From Streptomyces sp. AP-93 (lineage in GTDB: Bacteria > Actinomycetota > Actinomycetes > Streptomycetales > Streptomycetaceae): a stretch of DNA of 64,000 bases. Positions 1 to 9,502 of the stretch are shown here, in pieces. Each line of letters starts with the position of its first letter. Position 1 is the stretch's first letter. The position numbers were made by a program, and so were the translations under genes. Under the pieces are notes generated by a model. That model ran no database searches and had not been told where the DNA came from. It was given only the letters and a program-made list of their open reading frames with translations. The stretch covers positions 372,001 through 436,000 of the forward strand of contig NZ_JALGBX010000001.1 in the NCBI RefSeq assembly GCF_022808175.1. The letters are read 5' to 3'.

Positions 1-188
1 CCACCGGCACCGGCCCCGGCCTGCCCGAGGACACCGACTGGAGCCTGTTCGCCAAGCTCGCCCCGGCCCTCGGCCAGGGCTTCGCCGGCCCGCAGACGGT
101 CGCCGGCGTCGTCGCCATGCTGGGCTCCGAGGACGGCGCCTTCATCACCGGCACGGAGATCCGCATCGACGGCGGCACGCACTACTGA
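1..188 (+). CDS. Short-chain dehydrogenase/reductase, C-terminal fragment
   Basis: The window opens inside this gene. The reading frame from base 3 to the TGA at 186-188 encodes about 61 residues ending in the classical SDR C-terminus: a stretch resembling the substrate lid, then 'VVAMLGSEDGAFITGTEI' followed by 'RIDGGTHY'. That 'ITG..I.IDGG' ending is the hallmark of Rossmann-fold NAD(P)H oxidoreductases. The nucleotide-binding Gly motif and the Tyr-x3-Lys active site lie upstream of the window, so substrate and cofactor preference cannot be judged. It converges on the DUF4240 gene with a 16-bp gap. Confidence 0.85.
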   Translation, partial: TGTGPGLPEDTDWSLFAKLAPALGQGFAGPQTVAGVVAMLGSEDGAFITGTEIRIDGGTHY

Positions 189-204
189 CGCAACGGCGGG
201 GGCG

Positions 205-723
205 TCAGCCCCTGAAGCGGTCCCACAGCCGGGGGAAGCGCTCCGCGAGCACGGCTTCGTTCTCGAAGTCCAGCGCAGCGCCCTCCGGCTCCGCCGCCTG
301 CAGCGGGATCCCCAGATCCGGCGCGACCGACCCGGTCAGCTGCTCGTACGCCTCGTCAGCCGCGTACCCCAGCTCCTCGCCGTCCCCGTCGATCTCCTCG
401 TCGAACTCGTCGAGGAGCTCCGCGAGCTGGTCCGGATCGTGCACCCCGCCCTCGAAGACCTCCCGGCCCTGGCCGATCAGCCAGCACCGGAAGTAGTCGA
501 ACGCGTCGTCGCTGGCCCCGTCGAGCAGCACCCACGCCGCGCCCCACAGGTCCCAGGTGTAGGCCCGGTTGTACCGCGACTCGAAGTGCCGGGCGAAGTC
601 CAGGACGGAGTCCGGGTCGAGCTGCGCCAGCCGCTCCACGAGCAACTCGGCGTGTTCCTCGGGGTCGCCCTCGGCGGCCTCGCGGGTACGGTCGACCATC
701 TCCCAGAACTCCGTCTCGTCCAT
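205..723 (-). CDS. DUF4240 domain protein
   Basis: About 172 residues, very acidic, cytoplasmic, without signal peptide or membrane segment. The N-terminus 'MDETEFWEMVDRTREAA' and the following segment 'FARHFESRYNRAYTWDLWGAAWVLLDG..SDDAFDYFRCWLIGQGREVF' match the DUF4240 family, a widespread actinobacterial domain of unknown function often annotated next to regulatory or toxin-related genes. I chose ATG at 723; an in-frame GTG directly upstream at 726 is equally possible. It is transcribed away from the kinase at 904, and the 180 bp between them contain short direct repeats. No biochemical function can be assigned. Confidence 0.85.
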   Translation of the reverse strand: MDETEFWEMVDRTREAAEGDPEEHAELLVERLAQLDPDSVLDFARHFESRYNRAYTWDLWGAAWVLLDGASDDAFDYFRCWLIGQGREVFEGGVHDPDQLAELLDEFDEEIDGDGEELGYAADEAYEQLTGSVAPDLGIPLQAAEPEGAALDFENEAVLAERFPRLWDRFRG

Positions 724-815
724 CACCGCTCAAGCATCACGGGTACACCCCCTCGCCGCCACCGCGCATGCCGCGAAAGGCCGGTCCGAGACCCCCGCAC
801 GGCCGCATACTCGGA

Positions 816-886
816 CCGGGAACGGGTGACCGGCGACCCGGCGGCCGGGAACGGGTGAGCGGGAACGGGTGACCGGGAACGGGCGG
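816..886. repeat. Short direct repeats upstream of the kinase gene
   Basis: Four near-identical copies of a 13-15 bp unit (CGGGAACGGGTGA core) begin near 816, 845, 859 and 873. The block occupies the space between the divergent DUF4240 and kinase genes and ends just before the kinase ribosome binding site. It could be slippage-generated DNA or a set of protein-binding sites; the sequence alone does not decide. Confidence 0.7.
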
Positions 887-903
887 AGGGAAGGGGCACG
901 GGG

Positions 904-2097
904 ATGCGGGGGGAATTGCTCGGAGGCCGATACCGGCTCGGAGAGCGCCTCGGCGGGGGCGGCATGGGCGAGGTCTGGGCCGCGGAGGACGTGCGCATGC
1001 GCCGGGCCGTCGCCGCCAAACTCGTCGACGCCGTACCCGGCCGGTACGGGGACCAGGTCGAGCGGCGCTTCGTCCACGAGGTGCGCTCCGCGGCGAACCT
1101 CCCGCACCGGCACACCGTGACCGTCCACGACTGCGGCGAGGACGTGGTGGCGGGCCGCCGGACCCTCTACCTGGTCATGGAGCACGTCGACGGCCGGGAC
1201 CTGAGGGCCGTCTTCCACTCCGGCCCGCGTCCGGCCTGGCACGAGGTCGCCGACTGGGCCGGCCAGATCGGGTCCGCGCTCGTCGCCGCGCACGCGCACG
1301 GCATCCTGCACCGGGACATCAAGCCGCAGAACGCCATGCTCACCGGCGAGGGCGTGGTCAAGGTGCTCGACTTCGGCCTCGCCAAGATCCTCCGCGAAAG
1401 CTTGCGCCTCGGCGAGCTCACCGCCGGCGGCACCGCGCTGGGCACGCTCCCCTACATGTCTCCCGAGCAGTGCCGCGGGGACCGGGGCATCGACCACCGC
1501 ACCGACCTCTACAGCCTCGGCTGCCTGCTCTACGAGGGCTTCACCGGGCGCCCGCCCTTCACGAACCCGGCCCCGCACGCCCTCCTGCGGCAGCAGCTCT
1601 ACGAGGCTCCGCGCCCGCTCACCGCCCGGAACGCGCCCGGTGTCCCGCCCGGCATCGCGGACCTGGTGGCGAGCCTGCTCGCCAAGGACCCCGCGCACCG
1701 CCCGCCGGACGCCGCCACGGTGGTGGCCCGGCTGCGCGCGGAGCTCCCGGACCCGGGTCCGGGGCCGGGCCCGCAGCCCCGTACGGCCGCGGCCGACGAG
1801 GCCGCCGCCGAGCTGCTGCGCCGGACCGAGCGGGAGGCCGGGGAGCTGCGCGCCAGGGTCGAGCGGGACGTCCGGCGCGTGCGCGAGCAGGCCGCCGAGG
1901 ACGTGGCCGCGGCCCGGGCGACCGCCCGCCGGATGCTGGACGAGGCGCAGGCGAACGCCATCGGGCTGCTGGAGCATGCCAAGGAGCGGGCCGACGCCCT
2001 GCTGCGGGAGACGGAGAAGGACGCCGTGCGCCTGCTCGACGAGGCCCGGGCGCGCGCCGACCGGCTCGCGTCCGCTCCGGCCCGGCCGCAGCCGTAG
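904..2097 (+). CDS. Soluble Ser/Thr protein kinase with C-terminal coiled coil
   Basis: Hanks-type kinase of 397 residues. The kinase domain spans about residues 1-285: Gly-rich loop 'GGGGMGEVW', the ATP-binding Lys in 'VAAKLVD' (K39), catalytic loop 'HRDIKPQN' (D138), 'DFG' (D156) and 'SPE' in place of APE. There is no transmembrane segment and no PASTA or other sensor domain. Residues about 295-390 are a long Glu/Arg/Ala-rich coiled coil with repeats of the type 'ARxxADxLLxE', similar in style to Streptomyces polar cytoskeletal proteins such as Scy. I infer a cytoplasmic kinase tethered through the coiled coil. Start ATG 904 has a good site (GGGAAGGGG). The gene is single, and its 3' end runs into tandem repeats that include the stop codon. 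Confidence 0.92.
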   Translation: MRGELLGGRYRLGERLGGGGMGEVWAAEDVRMRRAVAAKLVDAVPGRYGDQVERRFVHEVRSAANLPHRHTVTVHDCGEDVVAGRRTLYLVMEHVDGRDLRAVFHSGPRPAWHEVADWAGQIGSALVAAHAHGILHRDIKPQNAMLTGEGVVKVLDFGLAKILRESLRLGELTAGGTALGTLPYMSPEQCRGDRGIDHRTDLYSLGCLLYEGFTGRPPFTNPAPHALLRQQLYEAPRPLTARNAPGVPPGIADLVASLLAKDPAHRPPDAATVVARLRAELPDPGPGPGPQPRTAAADEAAAELLRRTEREAGELRARVERDVRRVREQAAEDVAAARATARRMLDEAQANAIGLLEHAKERADALLRETEKDAVRLLDEARARADRLASAPARPQP

Positions 2098-2164
2098 AAC
2101 CGCAACCGTAGAAGCGAAGCCGTAGAACCGCAGCCCGTAGAACCGCAGCCCGTAGAACCGCGGC
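2092..2164 (+). repeat. Tandem 14-15 bp repeat covering the kinase stop codon
   Basis: Five tandem copies of a unit beginning CCGTAG (consensus CCGTAGAACCGCAGC) start at 2092, 2106, 2120, 2135 and 2150. The first copy contains the TAG stop codon of the kinase gene, so the last codon plus stop has been repeatedly duplicated. The two 14-bp units sit at the gene end and the 15-bp units follow. Confidence 0.85.
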
Positions 2165-2188
2165 CGGAGGCGGCCCGGGGAACGCGAA

Positions 2189-2220
2189 AGGCGGCCCGCC
2201 CCCGAAGGAGCGGACCGCCT
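2189..2220. terminator. Hairpin between convergent kinase and aceE genes
   Basis: A 14-bp stem with two mismatches (arms 2189-2202 and 2207-2220, loop of 4 nt) lies 40 bp before the aceE stop codon. GC-rich hairpins without a long U-tract are usual terminators in Streptomyces, and this one could serve both convergent genes. Confidence 0.6.
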
Positions 2221-2260
2221 CACGGTCGTTCAGAACGCCGGCCGTCCGGGCCGCCAGGGC

Positions 2261-4945
2261 CTACAGGCCGTAGCGCTCCCGGGCCTCCTTGATGGAGGAC
2301 GCCGGTACCTCGCCGCGGCGGGCGAGCTGGGCCAGCGCGGCCACCACGATCGACTGGGCGTCGACACCGAAGTGGCGGCGGGCGCCCTCGCGGGTGTCGG
2401 AGAGGCCGAAGCCGTCCGTGCCCAGCGAGGTGTAGTCCTGCTCGACCCACTGGCTGATCTGGTCCGGGACCTGACGCATCCAGTCGGAGACGGCGAGCAC
2501 CGGGCTGGTGACGCCCTCCAGGGCGCGGGTGACGAACGGGGTGCGCATCTCCCCGCGCAGCAGCGCCTCGTCGCACTCCAGCGCGTCGCGGCGCAGCTCG
2601 CCCCAGGAGGTGGCGGACCAGACGTCGGCGGCCACGTTCCAGTCTGCGGCGAGCAGCTTCTGCGCGTCCAGCGCCCAGTGGATGGCCGTACCGGAGGCCA
2701 TCAGCTGGATCTTCGGGGCGTCGGCGGCCGGGGCCGCCTCCGCGAGGTCCGCCGCCGTGTTGAAGCGGTAGAGACCGCGCAGGATGCCCTCTTCCACGCC
2801 CTCGGGCATGGCCGGCTGCGGCTTCGGCTCGTTGTAGACCGTCAGGTAGTAGAAGACGTCTTCCGGCTTCTCGCCGTACATCCGGCGCAGACCGTCCTTG
2901 ACGATCACCGCGATCTCGTACGCGAAGGCCGGGTCGTAGTTGAGCGACGCCGGGTTCGTGGACGCGATCAGGTGCGAGTGGCCGTCCGCGTGCTGCAGGC
3001 CCTCACCGGTCAGGGTGGTGCGGCCGGCGGTGGCGCCGACGATGAAGCCCTTGCCGAGCTGGTCGGCGAGCTGCCACATCTGGTCGGCGGTGCGCTGCCA
3101 GCCGAACATCGAGTAGAAGATGTAGAACGGGATCATCGGCTCGCCGTGCGTCGCGTACGACGTACAGGCGGCGATGAAGTCGGCCATGGCGCCGGCCTCG
3201 GTGATCCCCTCGTTGAGGATCTGGCCGTCCTTGGCTTCCTTGTAGTACATGAGCTGGTCGCGGTCGACCGGCTCGTACGTCTGGCCCAGCGGCGAGTAGA
3301 TGCCGGCCGACGGGAAGAGCGACTCCATACCGAAGGTACGGGCCTCGTCGGGGACGATCGGCACCCAGCGCTTGCCGGTCTCCTTGTCCCGCATCAGGTC
3401 CTTGACGAGCCGGACGAAGGCCATGGTGGTGGCCATCTCCTGCTTGCCGGAGCCCTTGAGCAGCGGGGCGAAGGAACGGTCCGCCGGAGCGGGCAGGGCC
3501 ACGTGCTTGACCTTGCGGGCCGGGGCCGGGCCGCCGAGCGCCGCGCGGCGCTCGTTCAGGTACTGCACCTCGGGGCTGTTTGCGCCCGGGTGACCGTACG
3601 GGACCTGGCCGTCGGCGAAGGCGCTGTCCGGGATCGGGAGGCCAAGGAGGTCACGCATGTCCTTGAACTCGTCGATCGTCAGCTTCTTCATCTGGTGGTT
3701 CGCGTTCTTCGACTCGAACCCGGCGCCCAGCGTGTAGCCCTTGACGGTCTGCGCGAGGATGACCGTCGGAGCACCCTTGTGCTCCAGCGCGGCCTTGTAC
3801 GCGGCGTAGACCTTGCGGGGCTCGTGGCCGCCGCGGGAGGTGTGGAAGCACTCGGCGATCTTCGCGTCGGAGAGCACACCGGCCAGCTGCACGAGCTCGG
3901 CGTTGGCGCCGAAGAAGTGCTGGCGGATGTAGGCCACGTCGCGGGTCGCGTACGTCTGGAACTGCGCGTCGGGTACCTCGCGCAGGCGGCGCACCAGGGC
4001 GCCCGTGGTGTCGAGCTGGAACAGCTCGTCCCAGGCGGAGCCCCACAGCGACTTGATGACGTTCCAGCCGGCGCCGCGGAACTGGGCTTCCAGCTCCTGC
4101 ACCACGCGGAAGTTCGCGCGGACCGGACCGTCGAGGCGCTGCAGGTTGCAGTTGATGACGAAGGTCAGGTTGTCGAGCTGCTCGCGGGAGGCCAGGGCCA
4201 GGGCGGCGGTCGACTCGGGCTCGTCCATCTCGCCGTCGCCCAGGAAGGCCCAGACGTGCGAGTTGGCGGTGTCCTTGATGCTCCGGTTCTGCAGGTAGCG
4301 GTTGAAGCGCGCCTGGTAGATCGCGGAGAGCGGGCCGAGGCCCATGGAGACCGTCGGGAACTCCCACAGCCACGGCAGGCGCCGCGGGTGGGGGTAGGAC
4401 GGGAGGCCGTTGCCGCCGGCTTCCTGGCGGAACTTGTCGAGCTGCTGCTCGGAGATCCGGCCGTCGAGGAAGGCGCGGGCGTAGATGCCGGGGGAGGCGT
4501 GGCCCTGGATGTAGAGCTGGTCGCCCGATCCGTCGGCCTCCTTCCCGCGGAAGAAGTGCTGGAAGCCGGTCTCGTACAGCCACGCGGCGGAGGCGAAGGT
4601 GGCGATGTGGCCGCCGACGCCGTACTTGGAGCCGCGGGTCACCATGGCGGCCGCGTTCCAGCGGTTCCACGCGGTGATCCTGGCTTCCATCGCCTCGTCG
4701 CCCGGGAACTCGGGCTCCGCGGCGGTGGGGATGGTGTTGACGTAGTCCGTCTCGAGCAGCTTCGGCAGTGCGAGACCGGCGGCCTCGGCGTGCTGAAGGG
4801 TGCGACGGAGCAGGTACTCGGCGCGGCGCGTACCGGCGGCCTTGGCGACGGCGTCGAGCGAGGCCGCCCATTCGGCGGTCTCCTCGGTGTCGCGGTCCGG
4901 GAGCTGGTCGAGCTCGCTCGGAAGCTTTCCTACGGGGTCGGACAT
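2261..4945 (-). CDS. aceE: Pyruvate dehydrogenase E1 component, homodimeric type
   Basis: 894 residues, the usual size of the single-chain (alpha2) E1 that decarboxylates pyruvate with thiamine diphosphate and acetylates the lipoyl domain of E2. The ThDP motif '[10 protein letters not shown]' followed about 30 residues later by '[11 protein letters not shown]' is present, as are family signatures '[15 protein letters not shown]' and '[11 protein letters not shown]'. The reading frame stays open further upstream, but the start at 4945 ([12 protein letters not shown]) has a GGAAGG site and matches family N-termini. The gene is alone on its transcript; the E2 and E3 genes lie further upstream on the same strand, with a GntR regulator gene between. 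The 240 bp in front contain a promoter and palindromes described separately. Confidence 0.97.
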   Translation of the reverse strand: MSDPVGKLPSELDQLPDRDTEETAEWAASLDAVAKAAGTRRAEYLLRRTLQHAEAAGLALPKLLETDYVNTIPTAAEPEFPGDEAMEARITAWNRWNAAAMVTRGSKYGVGGHIATFASAAWLYETGFQHFFRGKEADGSGDQLYIQGHASPGIYARAFLDGRISEQQLDKFRQEAGGNGLPSYPHPRRLPWLWEFPTVSMGLGPLSAIYQARFNRYLQNRSIKDTANSHVWAFLGDGEMDEPESTAALALASREQLDNLTFVINCNLQRLDGPVRANFRVVQELEAQFRGAGWNVIKSLWGSAWDELFQLDTTGALVRRLREVPDAQFQTYATRDVAYIRQHFFGANAELVQLAGVLSDAKIAECFHTSRGGHEPRKVYAAYKAALEHKGAPTVILAQTVKGYTLGAGFESKNANHQMKKLTIDEFKDMRDLLGLPIPDSAFADGQVPYGHPGANSPEVQYLNERRAALGGPAPARKVKHVALPAPADRSFAPLLKGSGKQEMATTMAFVRLVKDLMRDKETGKRWVPIVPDEARTFGMESLFPSAGIYSPLGQTYEPVDRDQLMYYKEAKDGQILNEGITEAGAMADFIAACTSYATHGEPMIPFYIFYSMFGWQRTADQMWQLADQLGKGFIVGATAGRTTLTGEGLQHADGHSHLIASTNPASLNYDPAFAYEIAVIVKDGLRRMYGEKPEDVFYYLTVYNEPKPQPAMPEGVEEGILRGLYRFNTAADLAEAAPAADAPKIQLMASGTAIHWALDAQKLLAADWNVAADVWSATSWGELRRDALECDEALLRGEMRTPFVTRALEGVTSPVLAVSDWMRQVPDQISQWVEQDYTSLGTDGFGLSDTREGARRHFGVDAQSIVVAALAQLARRGEVPASSIKEARERYGL

Positions 4946-5050
4946 CGGTGTGCGCCGCCTTCCGGACAAAGGAGAGGTGGTGAAGAAATCCCTGACGGGC
5001 AGGACAGGGTCGTTGGACCCGGGTGGGGTCCGCGGATGACTGTAAGGCGC

Positions 5051-5092
5051 TGATCGATGATCGATCAAATGAAAGTGACGAAGAAACGTCAA
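5051..5092 (-). promoter_or_regulatory. aceE promoter with 17-bp palindrome over the -10
   Basis: On the minus strand a -35 TTGACG (5092-5087) and a -10 TTTGAT (5069-5064) are separated by 17 bp. The perfect palindrome TGATCGATGATCGATCA (5051-5067) overlaps the -10 and the likely transcription start, where a bound repressor would block initiation. The leader to the ATG at 4945 would be about 110 nt. Confidence 0.6.
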
Positions 5093-5106
5093 TCTGGCAA
5101 AAGTCG

Positions 5107-5140
5107 GCACCGGGTGCCATGAAAATGGGCACCCAGTGCC
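5107..5140. promoter_or_regulatory. Overlapping GGTGCC inverted repeats upstream of the aceE promoter
   Basis: Three interlocking inverted repeats occur within 34 bp: GCACC-G-GGTGC (5107-5117), GGGTGCC/GGCACCC separated by 9 bp (5112-5134), and GGCAC-CCA-GTGCC (5128-5140). They sit just upstream of the -35 of aceE and just downstream of the GntR stop codon. They look like a dimeric-regulator site cluster, or alternatively a weak terminator for the gntR transcript. Confidence 0.5.
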
Positions 5141-5189
5141 GGGCAAATCGGGACAAGGTGGGCGGTCGAGCGCGTCTCGAAGGGCGAGA

Positions 5190-5816
5190 TCAAGCCCGCG
5201 GCGCGCACCCCAGAACGTGCCGCTTCACGAGCAGGCCGATGTCCGGGTCCTGATTGCGGAAGGCGTCCACCAGGGCTTCGTGCTCTTCGGCGTAGGACTT
5301 CTGGACGGTTCCCAGCCACCGGATGGACAGGGCCGTGAAGACCTCGATGCCCAGGGACTCCCAGGTGTGCAGCAGCACGCTGTTCCCGGCGGCCCGCACC
5401 ATCTCCCGGTGGAAGCCCACGGTGTGCCGCACCTGGGCCGTGCCGTCCGCGCTGCGGTCGGCCTCCCACAGGGCCGCCACGTGCGGTTCCAGGGCCGAGC
5501 AGTCGGCCGCCAGCCGGGGCGCGGCGAGCTCGGCCGCGATCTGCTCCAGGCCCGCCCGGACCGGGTAGATCTCCTCCAGGTCCGCCGCCGACAGGTTCCG
5601 TACGCGCACCCCCTTGTTCGGCGCCGACTCGATCAGCCGCAGCGTCTCCAGCTCGCGCAGGGCCTCGCGCACGGGTGTCTGGCTGACCTCCAGCTCCACC
5701 GCGATCCGGCGCTCCACGATCCGCTCACCGGGCTTCCAGCGCCCGCTGACGATCCCCTCCACGATGTGCTCGCGGATCTGCTCGCGCAGCGAGTGCACGA
5801 CGGGTGGGGTGATCAT
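5190..5816 (-). CDS. GntR-family regulator, FadR/FCD subfamily
   Basis: 208 residues. The N-terminal winged helix (about 1-75) carries the GntR signature '[20 protein letters not shown]' continuing into '[19 protein letters not shown]'. The C-terminal FCD domain (about 80-205) has the usual metal-site pattern including '[11 protein letters not shown]'. FCD regulators typically bind organic acids and repress neighbouring catabolic or central-metabolic genes. The location between the E2/E3 genes and aceE, on the same strand, suggests control of pyruvate dehydrogenase (inference). The start ATG 5816 follows AGGAG. A GTATTGTCTAC motif on the minus strand about 50 bp upstream could be an autoregulatory half-site, at low confidence. 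Confidence 0.92.
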   Translation of the reverse strand: MITPPVVHSLREQIREHIVEGIVSGRWKPGERIVERRIAVELEVSQTPVREALRELETLRLIESAPNKGVRVRNLSAADLEEIYPVRAGLEQIAAELAAPRLAADCSALEPHVAALWEADRSADGTAQVRHTVGFHREMVRAAGNSVLLHTWESLGIEVFTALSIRWLGTVQKSYAEEHEALVDAFRNQDPDIGLLVKRHVLGCAPRA

Positions 5817-6036
5817 CGGGGCTTCATCTCCTGGTGGGTGTGCAGGGTCATGCGGGGCCTTGATGCGTAGACAATACGGCGGAGCCGCTCGTCGCGATGC
5901 GTTCCTGGTCAGAGGCGCAGCGTGAGGCTGGTTACAGGCGTGGCGCGGGGCCGGTCGCGGGCGCGGCGCGAGGGCGGCGCGAGCGTCCGCGGGCGGCGTC
6001 CGCGGCGGGGTCCGGGGCAGGGCCCAGCGTACGACG

Positions 6037-6080
6037 ACGGCGCCCCCGCCCGGGACTTGCATCCCGGGCGGGGGCGCCGT
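6037..6080. terminator. Strong terminator downstream of sucB
   Basis: A perfect 19-bp GC-rich stem (arms 6037-6055 and 6062-6080) with the 6-nt loop CTTGCA stands 33 bp after the sucB stop codon, on the minus-strand exit side. It separates the lpdA-sucB transcript from gntR. Confidence 0.85.
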
Positions 6081-6112
6081 GGCGACAGTCGTGAACCGCT
6101 GCCGCAGAGGCC

Positions 6113-7864
6113 TTACAGGCCGAGCTCGACCTCGAACTCGCCGGCCTCGAGGATCGCCTTGACGGCCGAGAGGTACCGGGCCGCGTCCGCGCCGTCCACC
6201 AGGCGGTGGTCGTAGGACAGGGTCAGGTACGTCATGTCGCGGATGCCGATGTTCGTGCCCTCGGCGGTCTCGATGACCACCGGGCGCTTGACCGTCGCGC
6301 CGATGCCCAGGATGGCGACCTGGTTCGGGGGCACGATGACCGTGTCGAACAGCGCACCGCGCGAGCCGGTGTTGCTGATGGTGAAGGTCGCGCCCGACAG
6401 CTCGTCCGGCGTGATCTTGTTGCCGCGGACCTTGGAGGCCAGGTCGGCGGTCGCCTTGGAGATGCCCGCCAGGTTGAGGTCACCGGCACCCTTGATGACC
6501 GGGGTCATCAGGCCCTTCTCGGAGTCCACGGCGATGCCGATGTTCTCCGAGTCGAAGTAGGTGATGGTGCCCTCGTCCTCGTTGATCCGGGCGTTGACGA
6601 CCGCGTGGGCCTTCAGCGCCTGGGCCGCGGCCTTGACGAAGAACGGCATCGGGGACAGCTTGACGCCCTCGCGGGCGAGGAAGCCGGCCTTGGCCTTCTC
6701 GCGCAGCTTCATGATCTTGGTGATGTCCACCTCGACCACGGAGCTGAGCTGCGCCTGCGAGTGCAGGGCCTTCATCATGTTGTCGCCGATGACCTTGCGC
6801 ATGCGGGTCATCTTGACGGTCTGACCGCGCAGCTCCGAGACCGCGGCGACCGCGGCCTTGGCGGCGGGAGCGGCAGCAGCCGGCGCCGGGGCGGCAGCGG
6901 CGGCCTTGGCGGCCTCGGCGGCGGCCAGGACGTCCTGCTTGCGGATGCGGCCACCGACACCGGTGCCCGAGACCGCGGACAGGTTGACGCCGGACTCCGT
7001 GGCGAGCTTGCGCACCAGCGGGGTCACGTAGGCACCCTCGTCACCGGCGGAAACCGGGGCGGCGGGGGCGACCGGAGCGACCGGAGCCGGAGCGACCGGA
7101 GCCGGAGCGGCCACGGGGGCCGGGGCGGCAACCGGGGCGGCCACGGGAGCCGGAGCGGCAACCGGGGCGGCGACGGGCGCCGGGGCGGCAACCGGGGCGG
7201 CCACGGGAGCCGGAGCGGCCACGGGCGCCGGAGCGGCGACCGGAGCCGGAGCAGCGGCGGCCGGAGCGGCCGCGGGAGCCGCGCCCGCCGCGCCGATGAC
7301 GGCCAGACGCGCGCCGACCTCGGCGTTCTCGTCCTCGGCGACCAGGATCTCCAGCAGGACGCCGGCGACCGGGGCGGGGATCTCGGTGTCGACCTTGTCG
7401 GTCGAGACCTCGAGCAGCGGCTCGTCGGCCTCGACGGACTCGCCGACCTGCTTCAGCCAGCGGGTGACGGTGCCCTCGGTGACGGACTCGCCCAGGGCGG
7501 GGAGCACGACATCGGTACCGGCGGTGGCCGGAGCGGCGGCGGCCGGGGCCGCGGGGGCCTCGGCGACGGGGGCCGGAGCGGCCGGAGCCGCGGCAGCCGG
7601 AGCCGCGGCAGCGGCCGGCGCGCCCGAGCCGTCGTCGATGACGGCCAGCTCGGCGCCGACCTCGACGGTCTCGTCCTCGGCGACCTTGATGGAGGCCAGG
7701 ATGCCCGACACGGGGGACGGGATCTCGGTGTCGACCTTGTCGGTCGAGACCTCGAGCAGCGGCTCGTCGGCCTCGACGCGCTCGCCCTCGGCCTTCAGCC
7801 AACGGGTGACAGTGCCCTCAGTGACGCTCTCACCGAGCGCCGGAAGGGTTACGGAAACCGACAT
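6113..7864 (-). CDS. sucB: 2-oxo acid dehydrogenase E2 acyltransferase with two lipoyl domains
   Basis: 583 residues. Two nearly identical lipoyl domains (about 1-76 and 120-196), each with '[18 protein letters not shown]' and the lipoylated Lys in '[12 protein letters not shown]', are followed by a long Ala/Pro/Val linker (about 205-270), a peripheral-subunit-binding domain ('[19 protein letters not shown]') and the catalytic domain ending '[13 protein letters not shown]'. It is usually annotated as dihydrolipoamide succinyltransferase. In actinobacteria such as Corynebacterium and Mycobacterium the corresponding protein (AceF/DlaT) is the E2 of pyruvate dehydrogenase, and the nearby aceE favours that role here. 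It lies 54 bp after lpdA, probably in one transcript. Confidence 0.95.
   Translation of the reverse strand: MSVSVTLPALGESVTEGTVTRWLKAEGERVEADEPLLEVSTDKVDTEIPSPVSGILASIKVAEDETVEVGAELAVIDDGSGAPAAAAAPAAAAPAAPAPVAEAPAAPAAAAPATAGTDVVLPALGESVTEGTVTRWLKQVGESVEADEPLLEVSTDKVDTEIPAPVAGVLLEILVAEDENAEVGARLAVIGAAGAAPAAAPAAAAPAPVAAPAPVAAPAPVAAPVAAPAPVAAPVAAPAPVAAPVAAPAPVAAPAPVAPAPVAPVAPAAPVSAGDEGAYVTPLVRKLATESGVNLSAVSGTGVGGRIRKQDVLAAAEAAKAAAAAPAPAAAAPAAKAAVAAVSELRGQTVKMTRMRKVIGDNMMKALHSQAQLSSVVEVDITKIMKLREKAKAGFLAREGVKLSPMPFFVKAAAQALKAHAVVNARINEDEGTITYFDSENIGIAVDSEKGLMTPVIKGAGDLNLAGISKATADLASKVRGNKITPDELSGATFTISNTGSRGALFDTVIVPPNQVAILGIGATVKRPVVIETAEGTNIGIRDMTYLTLSYDHRLVDGADAARYLSAVKAILEAGEFEVELGL
7060..7255 (-). 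repeat. Tandem repeats encoding the Ala-Pro-Val swinging arm of E2
   Basis: Within sucB the DNA repeats units such as GCGGCGACCGGAGCC and GCGGCCACGGGAGCC. They encode a chain of APVAAP(V)A-type segments that forms the flexible linker between the second lipoyl domain and the subunit-binding domain. Copy number in such arrays often differs between strains. Confidence 0.8.
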
Positions 7865-7918
7865 GGTTTCAGTTGCTCCTAACGAATGTGCGGAAGTGGT
7901 CGTCGCGCCCAGTGACGA

Positions 7919-9307
7919 TTAGTCGTGTGCGTGCAGCGGCTTGCCGGCGAGCGCCAGGTGAGCCTCGCCCATCGCCTCGTTCTGCGTCGGGTGCGCGTGG
8001 ATGAGCTGCGCGACCTCGGCCGGCAGGGCTTCCCAGTTGTAGATCAGCTGGGCCTCGCCGACCTGCTCGCCCATCCGGTCACCGACCATGTGGACGCCGA
8101 CCACGGCACCGTCCTTGACCTGGACGAGCTTGATCTCGCCCGCGGTCTTCAGGATCTTGCTCTTGCCGTTGCCCGCCAGGTTGTACTTGAGGGCCACGAC
8201 CTTGTCCGCGCCGTAGATCTCCTTGGCCTTGGCCTCGGTGATGCCGACGGAGGCGACCTCGGGGTGGCAGTACGTGACGCGCGGCACACCGTCGTAGTCG
8301 ATCGGGACGGCCTTGAGGCCGGCCAGACGCTCCGCGACCAGGATGCCCTCGGCGAAGCCGACGTGCGCGAGCTGGAGGGTCGGGGCGAGGTCACCGACGG
8401 CCGAGATGGTCGGCACGTTGGTCTGCATGTACTCGTCGACCACGACGTAGCCGCGGTCCATCGCGACGCCCTGCTCCTCGTAGCCCAGGCCCTGGGAGAC
8501 GGGGCCGCGGCCGATCGCGACCAGCAGCACCTCCGCCTCGAAGGTCTTGCCGTCGGCCAGGGTGACCCGCACGCCGTTCTCGGTGTACTCGGCCTTGTCG
8601 AAGAAGGTGCCGAGGTTGAACTTGATGCCCCGCTTGCGGAACGCGCGCTCCAGCAGCTTGGAGCTGTTCTCGTCCTCGACCGGCACGAGGTGCTTGAGGC
8701 CCTCGATGATGGTGACGTCGGTGCCGAAGGACTTCCACGCCGAGGCGAACTCGACGCCGATGACGCCGCCGCCCAGGACGATGGCGGACTCGGGCACGCG
8801 GTCCAGGACCAGCGCGTGGTCCGAGGAGATGATGCGGTTGCCGTCGATGTTCAGGCCCGGCAGCGAGCGCGGCACGGAGCCGGTCGCCAGGAGCACGTGG
8901 CGGCCCTGGATGCGCTGGCCGTTCACGTCGACGGACGTCGGCGAGGAGAGGCGGCCCTCACCCTCGATGTAGGTCAGCTTGCGGGAGGCGACCAGACCCT
9001 GCAGGCCCTTGTACAGGCCCGCGATGATGTCGTCCTTGTACTTGTGCACACCCGCGATGTCGATGCCCTCGAAGGTGGCCTTGACACCGAACTGGGCGGC
9101 CTCACGCGCCTGGTCCGCGATCTCACCGGCGTGCAGCAGAGCCTTCGTGGGGATGCAGCCGTTGTGCAGGCAGGTGCCGCCGAGCTTGTTCTTCTCGATC
9201 AGGGCAACGTCCAGACCCAGCTGGGATGCGCGCAGTGCCGCGGCGTAACCGCCACTGCCGCCGCCGAGGATCACTAGGTCGAAAACGGTGCTGGCGTCGT
9301 TCGCCAC
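7919..9307 (-). CDS. lpdA: Dihydrolipoyl dehydrogenase (E3)
   Basis: 462-residue FAD/NAD disulfide oxidoreductase that re-oxidises the dihydrolipoyl groups of E2. Features in order: FAD-binding 'ILGGGSGGYAAALRA', redox disulfide 'GGTCLHNGCIPTK', NAD-binding 'VLGGGVIGVEFAS', second FAD motif 'TISAVGDL', and the C-terminal dimer/active-site segment with 'HAHPTQNEAMGEA' carrying the catalytic His-Glu pair. The GTG start at 9307 has an excellent GGAGG site; the longer open frame upstream lacks one. It is the first gene of the lpdA-sucB pair. Confidence 0.96.
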   Translation of the reverse strand: MANDASTVFDLVILGGGSGGYAAALRASQLGLDVALIEKNKLGGTCLHNGCIPTKALLHAGEIADQAREAAQFGVKATFEGIDIAGVHKYKDDIIAGLYKGLQGLVASRKLTYIEGEGRLSSPTSVDVNGQRIQGRHVLLATGSVPRSLPGLNIDGNRIISSDHALVLDRVPESAIVLGGGVIGVEFASAWKSFGTDVTIIEGLKHLVPVEDENSSKLLERAFRKRGIKFNLGTFFDKAEYTENGVRVTLADGKTFEAEVLLVAIGRGPVSQGLGYEEQGVAMDRGYVVVDEYMQTNVPTISAVGDLAPTLQLAHVGFAEGILVAERLAGLKAVPIDYDGVPRVTYCHPEVASVGITEAKAKEIYGADKVVALKYNLAGNGKSKILKTAGEIKLVQVKDGAVVGVHMVGDRMGEQVGEAQLIYNWEALPAEVAQLIHAHPTQNEAMGEAHLALAGKPLHAHD

Positions 9308-9502
9308 GTCACGTCCTCCATGCATGTGCGCCGAGCACCGGTCCTCTGTGACCGGGCGGCGGCTGGTATACGGCCGCTTTTTCTTCGGCCCTGTGGTGGG
9401 GGCCCTGTCCTGCCGAGAACCCATCTTCGCATTTGTCGGCGGAACGCGGGACGCCGGGCCTGCCCTGAGGCAGGTCGTTCTGCCCGAACCGGGGGTTACC
9501 GC

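Noticed and set aside
2372..5053. 893-residue open frame on the plus strand
   Set aside because: It is antisense to aceE; the product is a low-complexity Gly/Arg/Val sequence caused by GC-rich codon bias.
4946..5146. 67-residue N-terminal extension of AceE
   Set aside because: Contains the promoter and palindromes, has no ribosome site, and is unlike E1 N-termini.
5190..5816. GntR protein as regulator of the polysaccharide cluster
   Set aside because: It lies 6 kb away behind several terminators; control of aceE is the simpler reading.
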